This document shows, one piece after another, positions 1 to 12,253 of a DNA stretch of 64,000 nt. The stretch's first letter is position 1, and every line of letters starts with the position of its first letter. Under the pieces are notes generated by a model that did not search any database, was not told the origin of the DNA, and saw only the letters and a list, made by a program, of their open reading frames with translations. The DNA is from Selaginella moellendorffii (Eukaryota > Streptophyta > Lycopodiopsida > Selaginellales > Selaginellaceae): positions 833,430 to 897,429 of the forward strand of contig NW_003314313.1 of NCBI RefSeq assembly GCF_000143415.4, read 5' to 3'. Made by a program: the position numbers and the translations under genes.

Positions 1-97
1 GGCGGCCACAGCGCTACGTTCGTCGAGGTTTGTGAGTCTCCCTGCATTGCAGCTCTATAGCTCCTCCATCTGAGCCACCGGGATTTTCTAGGTTCCT

Positions 98-3000
98 TTG
101 CTTGGACATGACAAGGAGGAAGGCGTCATACTCCAGCCGTGTACCAGGCAGTCTACGCTCAAGCGCTGCGCTGTGAAGTCGAAAGCTTCGCAGGTTCAGG
201 GAATGGGCAACGAAAAGCGGAAGTTTGAGAGCGACGAGAAGGAGAACAGCGTTGCCGCTCGGAAGAAGCTCAAAGCGTCGAAAGGGAAAACAATGGAACT
301 TAAGTTCGTGGGAACAGGGAAGCAAGAGGGAGAAGTGGCTAGCTCTCGGAGAAAACGAAAGAATTCGCAGAAGGCGACGAGTTCTCAGGATGATGAAGAC
401 TCGGATTACGGTGGAGGTCCTCAAAAAATGATGGAGCTTCAGTCGTTGCAAGACAAGAAAAACGCTAGTGAGGAACTTTCTACGACTGTCGCCCCCAAGC
501 GCGCCACAAGGAAGCAGAAACGAGTCCAGTTGAAGCAGCTGGTTTCTTCGACGGATTTTCTGCGCGAAGGCGTTGTCAAGGAGGCTGATGGATGTGAAAC
601 TAGATCGGGCAGTGAAGATCGGCAAGATGCCCAAGCTAAGTCTCAGGCTACTACTTCTGAGGTGTCGACTCCAGGACACAAGGCAAAACACAAAAGTGTC
701 AAATTTTTATTGAGCTCCACTATCGAAACAGATCATGTGTGGGGAGCTAGCAAAACACCGGAGCTCCAACAAAATGAAGAGGAATGGCGAGCGTAAGGAT
801 TTTATTTTATTTTTTTCTCTCGTGATGTCTCAAATTTATGTTTGTGGCACAGGATTAATTTGGACGCTGTCAATCCTATGGAGCTGATTGGTAGGAGCTG
901 CAAGGTGAAAGTTTTGTGTCAATTCCTTCATTGTTCCTGATTGTATTATTTTCAGGTTTTTTGGCCACTAGACAGCAGATGGTACACAGGGGCCATCCAC
1001 GAGTATAATCCCGCATCGAAGAAGCATCGAGTACGTCCAGTGTTTGCGCTTAGATGCGTTGTCTAAATGGTTCTCATGCTGCAGATCGACTACGTTGACA
1101 ACCAAATGGAATGGCTGTGCCTGAGAAATGAGAAGGTGCACTTTCAAATGGGGATCAAGGAAGAAAAAGTGCTGTGCGCTGCTGGCTGCGACGACTATAA
1201 AATGCGTCTTGGCGTCGACGAACTCGCCCTCTTGGCGAATGAGATGGAAAGTTTTGAAGAGCAAATCAGCCACGGGACCGTTGTCTGGGCTAAAGTTAAA
1301 GGTACTAAGCAAATAGACTGGCTATGTGCTCACCGACGATTGTAGGTTGGCCCATGTGGCCTGCGCTTGTCCTTGACGAAGAGCATGCTGAAAAGTGCGG
1401 CTTGGAGCGTCCCCTTAAGAAGTCGACTTTTGCTGTGCAATTTTTTGGCAGCTGTGACTTTGCAAGGTACGTAGGTTATTTTTTCTCACGGTTCATCTTT
1501 TTATTTATCAGTAATAGATTACTCGCTCTTGAAGGCTAAACAATGACAAGATCGTTACATTTTCTAAAGGAGTTCAACTAAAATATCACTCAAAATGCAA
1601 GCGCCCGGCATTCGATCAGGGATTGAGAGAGGTTGAGAGGTGATGTTCTATTCATAGTTCGATAGTTTGTGGCCAAGCGTCTCACTTTTTTTTTTTTTTT
1701 TTCCTATGTAGTTATTTGAAACAGGGAAGGCTTCCAGAGAAAATGGCACAAATGCTCGAGATACAGTCCAAGAGTAGGAATGACGTAGGGAAAGCATCGA
1801 AAACGTCGGATGCAGAAGAATACATTGATGATGAACGAGAGCATCCAACGAAAACCAGGATGGAAGACCTTATGGGGTACCCTCTAGACCTTGGTAGCTT
1901 GAAAATATTAAGCTTGGGTACGTGATTTTGTCTTGGCCTTTTTCTTCTTTTGCTTCTTTTCTAATTACTAGTTTTGACAGGCGAAGTAGCTTTTGATTCT
2001 GCACACTTTCATAACAAACACTACATATGGCCAGTGGGATTTTCTTCTGTTCGAGTCCTTCCGTTTTTCAAAGGTATTTTGAATTTCCATCATATCTTTG
2101 TACCAATGTTTGAAATTAGATCTTGAAAAGCTCGTGGAACATCGAATGGAGGTCACTAGATGTAAATCAGATCCAGCAATACCTGTTTTTCATGTTACTG
2201 TTGCCGATACGATTTCTGTGAGTTATTCTTCAATTTATTTGATCGGTATTAACAGCGACTTCAGTTTGAAGGTTCTACTCCTGGTGACTGCTGGAAGAAG
2301 GTGTACAAAGAACTAGATAGATTGAAGGAGAAACCTGCGAAAACACACTTCAAACGTCTTTCAGGAGCCAGTATGTTTGGGTTTAACAATCCACGAGTGT
2401 TCAAGCTTATTAAGGTAAGCTGGTTATTCGGCGGTAGCTTCGCACCGCTAAACTCTCGCTTTCAGGAGTTACCAAATGCACGCGAGTGTTCAAATTTTAT
2501 GGACTGGGACAAAGTACATTCTTCGAAGAAGTCAAAACAAACAGGACCATCGGGATACAAGCCCATCAATGTTATGTGGAAGCACCTTGAGAGGTGCAAC
2601 GTATGCTATCTGGATGAGGCAGGTTTGCAGATTTAATTTCACGCGGTGCTATCTTCCTTGCTACAGGAATACGAGGGCAATCTTCTGTTGCAGTGCGCGA
2701 AATGCAGATTGATGGTATGTGATGAGAACTGTCAGAAACACTCACGCCAGGATCATTTACAGATACACATGTCATGTTATGGAGAACAAGATTTACCAAG
2801 TGATGGTTTCTGGCTTTGTCAACTTTGTAAGCGAAATACAACTCAGCTGCCGCTTTGTTGCCTATGCCCAGTTGCTGGTAAGCAGCACCTGTTTTAGATA
2901 TGGTCAGCAGCACTCTTTTCATGTTATTCTCTCTGCAGGGGGCGCGATGAAGAAGACTACAGACGGCAGATGGGCTCATTTGACGTGCGCGATGTGGATA

Positions 3001-4670
3001 CCAGGTAAGAGAGCACTGTCCCGGCATTACAATCGTTTACAATTTCCAAAATGTCAGAAACATGCCTTGTGGATGTCAAGAAAATGGAACCAATCGATGG
3101 CGTTAGCACTATCCACAAAGTAAGTTCAATTTGTATACTCAGCGTAGGTAATGATACCGTATGGTTTCAGGAAAGGTGGAAACTGACGTGCAGCGTTTGT
3201 CGAGTGTCTCACGGGGCATGCATTCAGGTAATTGCCTTCTCAGTTGTCGGCCTGTTGTTAATCTTGACCAGATTGCAGTGTAGCCATCACCAGTGCATGA
3301 CATCTTACCATCCTCTTTGTGCCAGAGCGGCTGGATTTTCCATGGAGGTTTTGTTGGTCTGAATTGGCGTATATAATCTCTAACACATTTTTATCCTTTT
3401 CAGATTCAGGACGACGATGGAGACGGGCTTGAAAAACCGCTGAAGTTGCTGTCTTTTTGCTCCAAACATAACAATCGCGCATCCTCGCATGTTGATGTTC
3501 ATCTTTCTAGCCAGGAGAGTGAGGTGGCAGAGAATTCCTCTGGATGTTCAAGATGCGGTACGTGCTTTTTTTTCTTTTCTTTGCTTGCAACTAGAAACTA
3601 ATACTTTTTGCAGAACCATACAATCCCGTTTCGCGGCGCAGGAGGCAAGAACCTGAAGGCAAAGCTCTGTCTACTTCAAAGCGATCATTTGTTGAGAAGA
3701 CGCCTTATCTCGTCGCTAACTTCGAAAGGAAGGCAAAGCTCGTTAAAATTGGCAAGGCTTACAAATCGGTGTTTGGAACCGTTGGACAAGGATCCTTTTT
3801 GTCGGACAGAAGCACGGAAGAGCCGGTGCTTTCGATGTCGGCGAGGCTGGAGAGTATGAGGTCTACAATGCACGATCGGCTAACTTTCGGTAAGAATCAG
3901 CTTGTCCACAGCAAATATTCGTATGTTTCCCTCGTGATGCAGGAAAGTCAGGCATTCATGGCTGGGGTGTCTTTGCCAAGCAGATCCATAAAGCAGGCGA
4001 TATGGTAATCACGATTCTTGTGCTTTTCTAGAGTTCAGTGAGTGCGCATTTCAAACAGATGGCCGAATATGCGGGAGAAATTGTGAGATCCAACATCGCA
4101 GACATCAGAGAACAACGTCATTACGATTCGCTAGTGGTGCGTCGTCATTTCGGCGTCGCTGTTTTTCCTTTTCTTTTTGCTCTTCTCGAGTCTCAAGTGG
4201 TGGATTTTCCAGGGTGCGGGAACATACATGTTTCGCATTGATGACGAGCGAGTGGTGGACGCAACGCATGTCGGCAGCATGGCGCACTTGATCAATCACT
4301 CGTGCGAAGTAAGGCCCGATTTTGTAATGCTTTCATCGCATCGTGACTGTTTGCTTTGTCGTCAGCCAAACTGCTACTCCCGAATCATAACGGTGGACGC
4401 AAAGGACTCGATCATCATTTTTGCGAAGCGCGACATCCACCCATGGGAGGAGCTAACTTATGACTACAGGTTCTTTGATATTCACCCTCTTGGGAAATCT
4501 CTCAAAGTTTGGATCGGATTTCCTTTAGATTTGCTTCGAAGGGGGCGGAATTGGTGTGCAACTGTGGAGCTCTAAAGTGTAGAGGCAGTGTGAGACACAG
4601 CGACGACAGTAACAATGAGGGAAGGATCCTTGCTCTTCGCTCCTCGCTACGCAGCTGGACGCCACTATAA
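98..4670 (+). CDS. ATX: ATX1/ATX2-like trithorax histone-lysine N-methyltransferase
   Basis: Multi-exon gene for a trithorax-type SET methyltransferase, expected to methylate histone H3K4 in the nucleus. Spliced reading gives, in order: a Lys/Arg-rich N-terminus (to about 794), a Tudor-like segment with VFWPLDSRWYTGAI (853-1301), PWWP with WPMWPALVLDEE (1346-1466), FYRN with YPLDLGSLKILSLG (about 1865-2075), FYRC (about 2118-2413), PHD with CNVCYLDE (about 2590-2830), extended PHD (about 2840-3480), SET with GWGVFAK, EYAGE, LINHSCEPNC and ELTYDYRF (about 3890-4540), and post-SET CNCGALKCRG near 4560. Stop TAA is at 4668-4670. This order is diagnostic of ATX1/2. The first introns are only 44-58 bp. 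The frame has a stop at 89-91 inside a possible TTTTCTAG acceptor, and its first in-frame ATG is 203, so either translation starts at 203 or an upstream exon lies outside the window. A 24-residue tail follows post-SET. No lesion was seen in the catalytic core. Confidence 0.93.
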
Positions 4671-4958
4671 AGCTACGTTTAAGTTCTAATCAAAGTATTA
4701 CTGCTTAACCCTAATCATAAACCCTTTTTTAGACCCTAAAATTTGGGCACAAACCTCACAAGGATATTCTGATCAATATGCGCGTACATTGTACAAGAAA
4801 ATCGCGAGCTTAATTGAAAGACAATTGATCGTGGAGAGCTCCTCCTTTGCCACGCCAGGAGCTTCCATGGATTCCAGCCATGGACTACACCATATCTTTT
4901 GTTTTTCGAGTCTTTGTTTCCCACACTTGAGAGAGACAGTGGGAGGTGTGATATAGTT

Positions 4959-6845
4959 TTACCAGCCTCCGTCTTTGCTGCCTTGCAGCACCTTGTGGAG
5001 TCTAAAAACTTCGCCCTGATCACCGTTGGTGGCTCGCACCTCGCGCTGCGAGCACGTCAGTTGCCGCAACAGCTTCTCCAGCGTCGACTGTGGCGATGGA
5101 CCCGACGAGTTTGGATTCATGGCTAGGATGACGGCGTTCACCGCGTCGGCCACTGCCTCTCTCTGCCGGACCTTGAGCAAGTAGCACACGGGCGACTCCG
5201 CCGGCTTTTCGTAGGCGAGCAAAGCCAAGCAATCCTGCATCGAGTGTTATGCGGCTCCCTGTGCGTAAAACTGGAAATCAAACTTACCTGGAGCAGCGAC
5301 TGGAACAAAAGATTCCCAAAGAAGTTTACGAGTTCTGCACGGGCATAAGTGACTGCTGCCTCCAAAGATCCAGCCTGCAAGTGATGGTCGTTAGCTCGAG
5401 AGAGACGATGGCAACACATCCAAAAGAGGAAGGACGAGTAACCTTTACGAGCTCAATGAACTTCTGGCAGTGCAAAAGGAATGAAATGGCTGAGCGCCCA
5501 TCCTGCAAGAGCGTTGAACTGGATCAAAACACGGTGTAAAGACGCTAAAGCTACACACCTCTAGTATCTCAGGATACCACTCCCGCAGTTTCGAGAAAAC
5601 GCCGTCCACATCACCTTCCCTGGCGAGCTATGACAGATAGAGGAAGGTGTTCATTCCGAAAGCAAGAAATGACAGGAAAATTACCCGACGAAGGGCATTT
5701 CTCTCGTGGAGAGCGTAGTTCTCTTGAACAGGCTTTACACCGTTGTCCTTCAAGCCCACCACGGATGGGAATGTCCCACCGCAAGCATCATCAAAGGCTT
5801 CCAAAGTTTCTTGGTATCCGTAATGTAGCAAGTATGCACGCACAATGCTGGAATGTTTACGACAAAACAATCAGATCAAGAAATCAGAATTGTCGTCTTA
5901 TCACACACCTGTGGCTCACACTTAAAGGCAGAGGAACGTTTTCCACTTCTGCCTGACGCTTCTCGCGTTCCTCTTGAATCAAAGCCTGGCGGAACCTTAA
6001 GAAGATTTAGACGTAGACAATGCATGCCTCAACCCACCTCCACGTCGAAAACAAATGGATTTTGGCCGAAGTTTACAGACACCCTGCAAGGTCCAAATAC
6101 ATCTCAGAAAAGTAGATCGATGATAAAGCTCCATACTTCTCGTTGGGACTATGAAGTCCAATGGTAGGATAGAGTGGAACCTTCACATCCTTGGATTTTT
6201 TCCCTACTAGTTTGCTGTTCTTCCTGCAGCATGACAAGCATCGTGAAGGAGGGATTAGTAAAGCAAAACTTCCGAGGATTCAATAACTTACGTAAAGAAA
6301 AGCTCTTGAGCAAGGTAGTTTATACCGGCTCCAACAGTGTCATTCGTTGTGAAGGTCACGTTTAAGTTCTCGTTGCTCTTTGGGCCGTAGTAGAGCTTCC
6401 CATCATCTCCGTGGTAGCCATAGCTATTTGGCTCCCATCTTGAAACGTATAATCGAAAAGAGAAGATGAGAGAAGGCTTCTTTCTTTCTCTGTGAACTCA
6501 CCCGGGCTGACGGCTCGTCTTGAAGTTTTGATCGCTGAATCCGATCGAGATCACTCCTTTTTGTCCTCGATCACACACGGTCATCTCGAAGTAGTAGCAA
6601 AGCCTTCTGGATGGCGCCGGCCTGTTTCCCTGGACAGCCCCCACATCGTTGCCATGCTTGCCTTCTCCATTGTACTTCGCCGTGAGCTTGTCCATTGAAA
6701 TCCCAAGAAAATGGCCACAATTGTTGGTGCTGAGAAAGCTGGGAGCCTCTTCTTCTTCGTCGCCATCGTCATCCTCCGGCTTTCTCATCCCCAGCGCCAG
6801 CAACGTCGGCTCCAAATCCGGCGGACTGGTAGAAACCATGGGCAT
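4959..6845 (-). CDS. RanBPM/RanBP9-like SPRY-LisH-CTLH-CRA protein
   Basis: Multi-exon gene on the minus strand. Spliced exons give a SPRY domain (QNFKTSRQPG, NGKLYYGPKSNENLNVTF, then KNGKLVGKK and VPLYPTIGLHSPNE), a LisH motif (IVRAYLLHYGYQETLEAFDD), a CTLH region (ALHERNALRR, then DGRSAISFLLHCQKFIELV) and a C-terminal CRA segment (LELVNFF-type exon, then DCLALLAYEKP). This is the RanBP9/10 architecture, known as a scaffold of the GID/CTLH ubiquitin-ligase complex; that role is family knowledge. The first in-frame ATG is 6845; the open frame extends further upstream only with a GTG. The acidic run after PEDDDGDEEEE precedes SPRY. It is transcribed away from the DUF155 gene starting at 7100, so the two share an intergenic region of about 254 bp. 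All domains appear complete. Confidence 0.88.
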
Positions 6846-7099
6846 GGCGCTCCAATCGATCGTTTCTGGATCGATCGAGATCCAGGAGAACACTCCTACT
6901 CTACAGACCTGCCGCGATCACGATCATGCCCTGGGAGCTCAGTGGCCATTGCCCTAGACCTAGAAATATGCTGACGTCACCATGCCTTGTTTTGTTTTGG
7001 CGGCAATTATACTCTAACAACAAAGAACCGATGACGTGGCAGGTTTAAAAGTCTTTTGGGCGGGAAAGCGAGATGATTCTCATTTAGGTCAGGGAATCG
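6846..7099. promoter_or_regulatory. Shared divergent promoter, RanBPM-like / DUF155 genes
   Basis: 254 bp separate the two opposed start codons. Visible elements are a perfect TGACGTCA palindrome (6972-6979), a second ACGT core (ATGACGTGGCA, about 7030-7040) and an E2F-like GGGCGGGAAAG (7058-7068). Motif matches are direct; binding is inference. Confidence 0.5.
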
Positions 7100-8993
7100 A
7101 TGCGTAGGGCTGTGGAGATCGCGCGTGGCGCTGCTGCTGGCCGTGTAACGGCGACGCTCTCTGGCGCTGGTGCTGGAAATGGCGCTGGCAATGGCGCTGG
7201 TCGTGGCGCAGCGAGGAATCAGTGGAGGTCGCTGTTCATCGTGCTTAATCTTCGCCAACGAGTGTCTCGAGGGTTCGTGATGTGGAGGAATGATGCCGCG
7301 GGTCCTCCTCCCCCTCGTGTGCTGCCGCTGTCAAGGGATTCTTTCCGGGCTTCCATTTGTAGGTTCCTGTACTGGAAAGGCTTTCGCACTAGCTGTGGGG
7401 CGCCAATGGGGACGAGCGATCGGGGCAACTTGTCAGGAAAGCTGAGGTGTTGCTTTGTGGGCAGTGGCGATCCCAGTGATCTCCACGGGCAATCACGAAC
7501 AATGGCGGTCTCTTCGTCCTGGAACCAGAAAAAGCGAGCTTCTTTAAAGCTCGATTGTCAATGCGCTCCATCCAGAGCGCGCGAGATTGGTAAACGCTTT
7601 TCTTAGTTGACAAAGCACTCGACTTGGATTCCATGCAGGACGCACGCAGTGGAGAGGGATTGAGACCGATGCTCGACAGCGTGGGTCTTCTCTCCAGACC
7701 GAAGAGACGGATATGTATATTCCTGTCAAGGCTTTCTTCGTATCTCGGAGGTAAAAGGAAAAGCCGAGCGATTGTGAGTGCTAACTACATCTGCTGGGTT
7801 ATAGAATGCAGTGTGGACTTGAAGGGCCTGGCATGCGAGCAATTTGACGACGTGATTTCTACCCGTAAAGAGCTCGTGCTAAGGTGCAGGGATCGACCAG
7901 TAGACTCGCCCGCGCATACGAAGAAGCCTGTACATAGTACTAAATGTTTGCGTTTGCTTTCTCTTTCATTCTATTGCCGCTGCTTATGCTCGTGTGTTTT
8001 TCTTGTTGTTTTCAGGCTATTCCACAGCTGAAGTGTTGGACATGCGAACGTTATATGGTTGTGTATCAGTATGGCTCGGTAGTGCTTTTCAACTTTGGGG
8101 ATGAGGAGGAGACTGAGTTCTTAAACGTCGTCCGCAAGTACTGCAAGGAGGAGTTTGGCAAGCCGAAGAAGGAGGGTACATTCCGAATCAGTTCATACTA
8201 AGATGATACTAAGGTAATGAAATCTAGTTGTGTTACAAACTGAAATTCTTCTCCTGCAGATTACGGCGTGCTGATCAGGCCAACACTGTCGGAGTGGAGT
8301 CACGGATCACACGACATAATTATGCTGAGGAAGTTTGACATCGATAACATTCGCATCATTGCCAGTGTCTTGGCACAGAGTATTGCCCTGGACTACTTTG
8401 CAAAGCTGGTCAGTACAATTTTTTTGCATCTTTTTTTTTCCACCTCTGACACTGCTGGGCCTTTGTGCAGGTTGATGAGATGATAAATGTCTTTAGTGAG
8501 CTCAACCGAGGTATGGAGCGCACCGGTACTTTTACGATGACCCGCAAAAAGCTATTCCAGCTCGTTGCTTCAGCGAACTTCACACTTGCCGACGTCATTG
8601 TCCGTATGGGACTTTTAGAAAGGTAACTCGCAGCTCATTTACTAGTACGATGGCCAGACTCCTGTGTCGGTGATGCTCTGTAACAGGTCGGACGCGGCGT
8701 GGAAGAACATAAATTACGCTCGGGTTTTTGAGTTTATGAGGGAGGAGTTTGAGCTCAACGAGCGTTTCAAGAGCTTACATTTCAAGCTCAATATTATCCA
8801 GGTAGAACGAGAGCTTTGCTCTTAAACCTTCTACTCATTCTTTCTCTCCCTTTGGCAGCACAACGTTCGGCTGTTTCTAGAGGTTCTCCAGAATCGCAAA
8901 TCTGACATCTTAGAATGGATAATCATTCTGCTGCTTGCTGGAGAAATCGGTGTCGGCGTGTATGACATATTGCACGAGACAGGCGTCATATGA
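7100..8993 (+). CDS. RMD1/DUF155 family protein (RETARDED ROOT GROWTH-like)
   Basis: Several exons encode a DUF155/RMD1 family protein; plant members (RRG/RRL) are mitochondrial and the yeast relative Rmd1 belongs to the same family. The N-terminal exon from ATG 7100 is rich in Arg, Ala and Gly with few acids, consistent with an organellar transit peptide. Conserved blocks after splicing: TDMYIPVKAFFVSR (about 7700-7750), ECSVDLKGLACEQFDDV (from 7805), AIPQLKCWTCERYMVVYQYG then VLFNFGDEEE (8020-8110), HDIIMLRKFDIDNIRIIASV (8310-8370), GMERTGTFTMTRKKLFQLV (8510-8570) and EVLQNRKSDILEWIIILLLA (8880-8940). The final hydrophobic stretch (LEWIIILLLAGEIGVGVYDI) is the expected C-terminal membrane segment. 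Stop TGA at 8991-8993. The exon joins near 7560-7640 are the least certain part. Confidence 0.87.
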
Positions 8994-9598
8994 GAGTAAG
9001 TTAAAAAAAAAAAAAAACAGACTCTCTCTCTCTCTCTTCTTGCCATCCTCTTTATCGTTTCTAGCTAAGCAAATCTCCTTGCTGGCGCCGGCTGCGATTG
9101 CTGTTTTGGCCGCACTAACTTAGCAATCGATTATCTTTCTCTTCGGCGCAGAGACAGCAGGAGCAACTCCATCCAGCACAGAGATCTCTCGAGCTTAATC
9201 TAAATCAAGCCAGGACAGCAAACAATCGAGCGCGCTCTGAGGACAAGATCTCTGCTGGACAAGCTTGCGTACGCCAATTTTCGCCACTCGAGAGAGCTCG
9301 CGCTAAAGTACAAGACAAAAGATTTCCTCCTCCTTTGCACACATTACAAAACATCACATCATCCATCGCCCCTGGCTTTCCATAGTTTCTAAATAACTGA
9401 ACTCTATCAATCTTATAAATTGGTGTGATACACACATACAAAACATACCATATGAATATTATATGTATATATATATATATATAAAAATATCAATCCACCT
9501 TTGATGATGTATACTATATTCACAAAAAACAGTGACTTTGTGTCCTCCTCTGCTCGATGATCTTTGGCAAATTTACATTCGTTCTTCCCTGTCCGTCC
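8994..9598. other. Intergenic, convergent 3' flanks
   Basis: No gene seen. It lies between the converging DUF155 and GA20ox-like genes. It holds a poly-A run (9003-9016) followed by a CT microsatellite (about 9020-9038), and a TA microsatellite at 9461-9484. Confidence 0.6.
9461..9484. repeat. TA dinucleotide microsatellite
   Basis: Run of alternating T and A in the 3' flank of the GA20ox-like gene. Confidence 0.8.
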
Positions 9599-10893
9599 TC
9601 ACGCTGCTTGGCTCGTTTTCCTCAAGTAGCTCTCAAACGCGTCCAGCGTGTGGACATCGGTTCTATAGTGCTTCTGCGTGAATTCTAGCAGCTGCCCCCA
9701 ATTAAACTCCACGCACGGCCTCTCGCGATCTTGCTCTTCGTCTACTTTGCTCTTGACCACCAGCTCCGGAATCGGCCGGATCACCGTGTCCAGCCCCGGG
9801 TTGATGAAGAAAACCAGCGAGTGCCTGGCTCGGGTGGCATGGATCACTGCGCGGTGCTTGGCACTCTTGTAGCGATGGTTGCACAGTGCCTGTGACGAAG
9901 AGAACGCTGCGTGAGAGATGTTTTATAAAAAGAAAAGGAAAAAAGAAGAGCACTACCATCTACAACCAGCTATAGCGCTGCGAGGAGGGAGAGGAGAGGG
10001 ACGAGCAGGAACAAAAGAATTCTCGCTCTGTTTACCTGGAATGTGTCACCGATGCTGATGACAAACGCATCGGCACGGGGCTCGACTGTGACCCAAGTCT
10101 CGTCCCTGTTGTACACTTGCAGTCCTCCAACTTCATCCTGGTGGAGAATTGTTAATGCGCACGGGTCGGTGTGAGGCCCCGTCCCCAGCAGCCGCGGGAA
10201 GTGCTCCGACGGCGGGTACATGTTCATCCGGAAGATGGAGAAGCCATCGTCGAAGTAGCTGTTCAAAGCATCGGGAGCCAGCTCCAAGCTCTGCGCAATC
10301 AGCTCAATCAGCTCTCGTCCCAGCTTCTCCATTGCCTTGCAGTAAGTCTCGTAGCGAGCACTGGGAAAAACATAAAAAAGATCGTTTTTCCGTTATAGTT
10401 GTTAAGAAGAAGCGCAAGAGCTAACGAAAAGAAAATGGAGGTGGGGAGCTGCTGCTTACCAATGCTGCTCATGCTGTTCCGCGGTGTAAACTTTGATCAT
10501 GTAGTCCTTGATGTTTGAGTTCGGCGTGTACTGAAGCGAGAATGTTTCCTTCCAGGGGCACTTGGATTTGAACCTCCCAGCAAACTTGCCGGCGAATCCA
10601 AAGCTGTTCCCGGCGGAGCGAGCCGCTCGTAACTTGGTGTCGCTGGGGAATTCGAAGAACTGGCGAGCACTCGCATGCACCTGGTTTACAAGCTCGTGAT
10701 CCACACCGTGATTGACGACCTGGAAGAATCCACTCTGCCTGCACGCTCTGCCAATCTCATCAACCTTGGCTTTGGATCCACCAGCCAGATCAATGGTCGG
10801 GACATCCTGCTGGCTCGCAAACTTGCCATGCTCCGGGAGCGAGCAGTCGCCACGAGGCCACACATAGGACTCGAGTTCGCAACTAGTATTCAT
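9599..10893 (-). CDS. GA20ox: Gibberellin 20-oxidase-like 2OG-Fe(II) dioxygenase
   Basis: Three-exon gene. Exon 1 (to about 10459) has YVWPRGD, VPTIDL, a GFFQVVNHGV core and the CPWKETFSLQY block that resembles the LPWKET motif of GA 20-oxidases. Exon 2 (about 10377-10036) has FRMNMYPP, then GPHTDPCALTILHQD with the first two iron ligands (HxD), GGLQVYNRDETWVTVEP and VISIGDTFQ. Exon 3 (about 9891-9599) has NHRYKSAKHRAV (third ligand His), RARHSLVFF (2-oxoglutarate-binding RxS) and LEFTQKHYRTDVHTLDAFESYL, a C-terminus typical of GA20ox. All catalytic residues are present. Family role: successive oxidation of C20 in gibberellin precursors in the cytosol. ATG 10893 is chosen because it leaves a normal N-terminus, although the frame is open to 11091. 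A less specific DOXC oxidase is the main alternative. Confidence 0.8.
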
Positions 10894-12179
10894 CGGCGGC
10901 GTCGCGCGGCAAAAGTTCTTCTTGACGATGGTGGTGATGTCTGATGACGGTACTGCTTCTCGGGCGGGTTTCAAAGCAGGAGCTGCATGAAGAACTGGAT
11001 TACCGGACTGGAAACGGAAAAGAAAAAGAGCAGCAGCAGCATTACTTGACACCCAGGAGCAGCATCTCGAAGAAGCGTGTCTTGTTCCCACCTTCTTCCC
11101 CCTCCCTTGTCTCTGCCGACAATAGAGACAAAGAGCTCAGCAGAGATAGAGACAAGCTGGAGCAGAGAGGCGAGTGGTACCGTCTTTTATCGCAGTCTCG
11201 AGCGAGGAACAGACATCAGGTGGGACGCGAGTAGAATCGCAGCCAATCTACGTCTGTGCCTTTTCTTCTCTCCTCCCTCTTCTTCCCGGTGACAAACTAG
11301 TTCCTCGCGCTGCTTCCTTCCCCTGCCCCTGTGTGTTCTAGTCCCCGTTGCAACCAAATCTCCCCTTCTCGGGAAAAAGTTGACGCTTTTTCCTGGGAAT
11401 AGTGCTCGCCGTAGTCTCTGTTGCGTGACTGAAGTGAGCCAGCAGTGATGCCGGCACTGCCTGATCACAAAAAGCTCCACACCTGATTGATGACATACGG
11501 TCGAGAGCGGAAAATCCCACGAGCATCTTGCGATGAACGCTGGCACGAAAAGTTGTGGCACAATCATCCACTGTTTCGCTGAGGATGACAGGGGAATCAG
11601 CACTCTCATCACTCGCCACCACTTTGACGAAAGCAGTTTGTGCTGTGCGTGTGCCACAGTCGTTTTCTTTTTTCCTCTTCTCCTCTTTCTCCTCCTCCTC
11701 CTCCTCCTCCTCCTCCCTTCCCTTCTCATCTTTAGCGCAGCCAACCACATTCTCCGATAAATCTTTCTTCCTCTGTGTAAAATCTTGCCTTTGCTTTCAC
11801 CTTGCAAGAGGACATAATCTTGTCAGCGCTTGGAGGCCAGAAGAAAGACAATAGAAGACAAACAGTCCACGGGCACGTACCGATTATCACGTGAAGAGAT
11901 TCAGATACATTTTCCGCATCTTTTGGCCTTGGCTCTTCCTCCAAACGGTATCGCAAATCATTGCTCGCCAAGCCAAAGAAATTCCCCTTCCCTCGCATCC
12001 CACAAAGTCGCGACGCATCCATCCATCCTGCCTGCATTGTCTCGCCACTGCGCCACTGCGCCACTGCCCCATCGATGATCGGTCGGTCTAAGGAGAAACA
12101 TTCCCTACCTCCATCGAGCGCCTTCTCCACTCGCCGCGCTAAAACCCTAAAATGATTTTTTAAACTACACCTAGCCACC
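10894..12179. other. Upstream region of GA20ox-like gene
   Basis: No convincing gene. Open frames on both strands are low-complexity and not recognisable. The stretch probably holds the GA20ox-like promoter and 5' UTR. A CTC/TCC microsatellite lies at 11689-11717 and an AAACCCTAA-type telo-box near 12143. Confidence 0.5.
11689..11717. repeat. CTC trinucleotide microsatellite
   Basis: About nine uninterrupted CTC units in pyrimidine-rich DNA. Confidence 0.8.
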
Positions 12180-12253
12180 AGGATTCGAACTTCCGACCGC
12201 TGCCAACTTTGCCGAGATTCGAACCCCAGACGTCATTTTAAGAAATGACGTCT
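12180..12253 (-). repeat. tRNA-like box-B module with terminal palindrome
   Basis: Read on the minus strand there are two B-box-like cores, GGGGTTCGAATCTCGGCA and AAGTTCGAATCCTGG, about 30 bp apart. They abut a perfect palindrome of 11-bp arms (12228-12238 and 12243-12253, AGACGTCATTT). The first core and following TTGGCAGC recur near 21352-21382 and 44888-44915, so this is part of a dispersed unit. It resembles a fragment of a tRNA-derived SINE, but no full tRNA can be folded by eye. Confidence 0.4.

Noticed and set aside
14-691. 225-codon minus-strand frame opposite the first ATX exon
   Set aside because: Shadow of the Lys/Arg-rich coding strand; no independent evidence.
11187-12178. Long minus-strand open frames (148-206 codons) upstream of the GA20ox-like gene
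   Set aside because: Composition-driven (Arg-rich from a CTC array); no domain, no splice context and overlap with a likely promoter.
12180-12253. A functional tRNA gene
   Set aside because: Only box-B-like cores are visible; no acceptor stem, anticodon loop or box A could be found.
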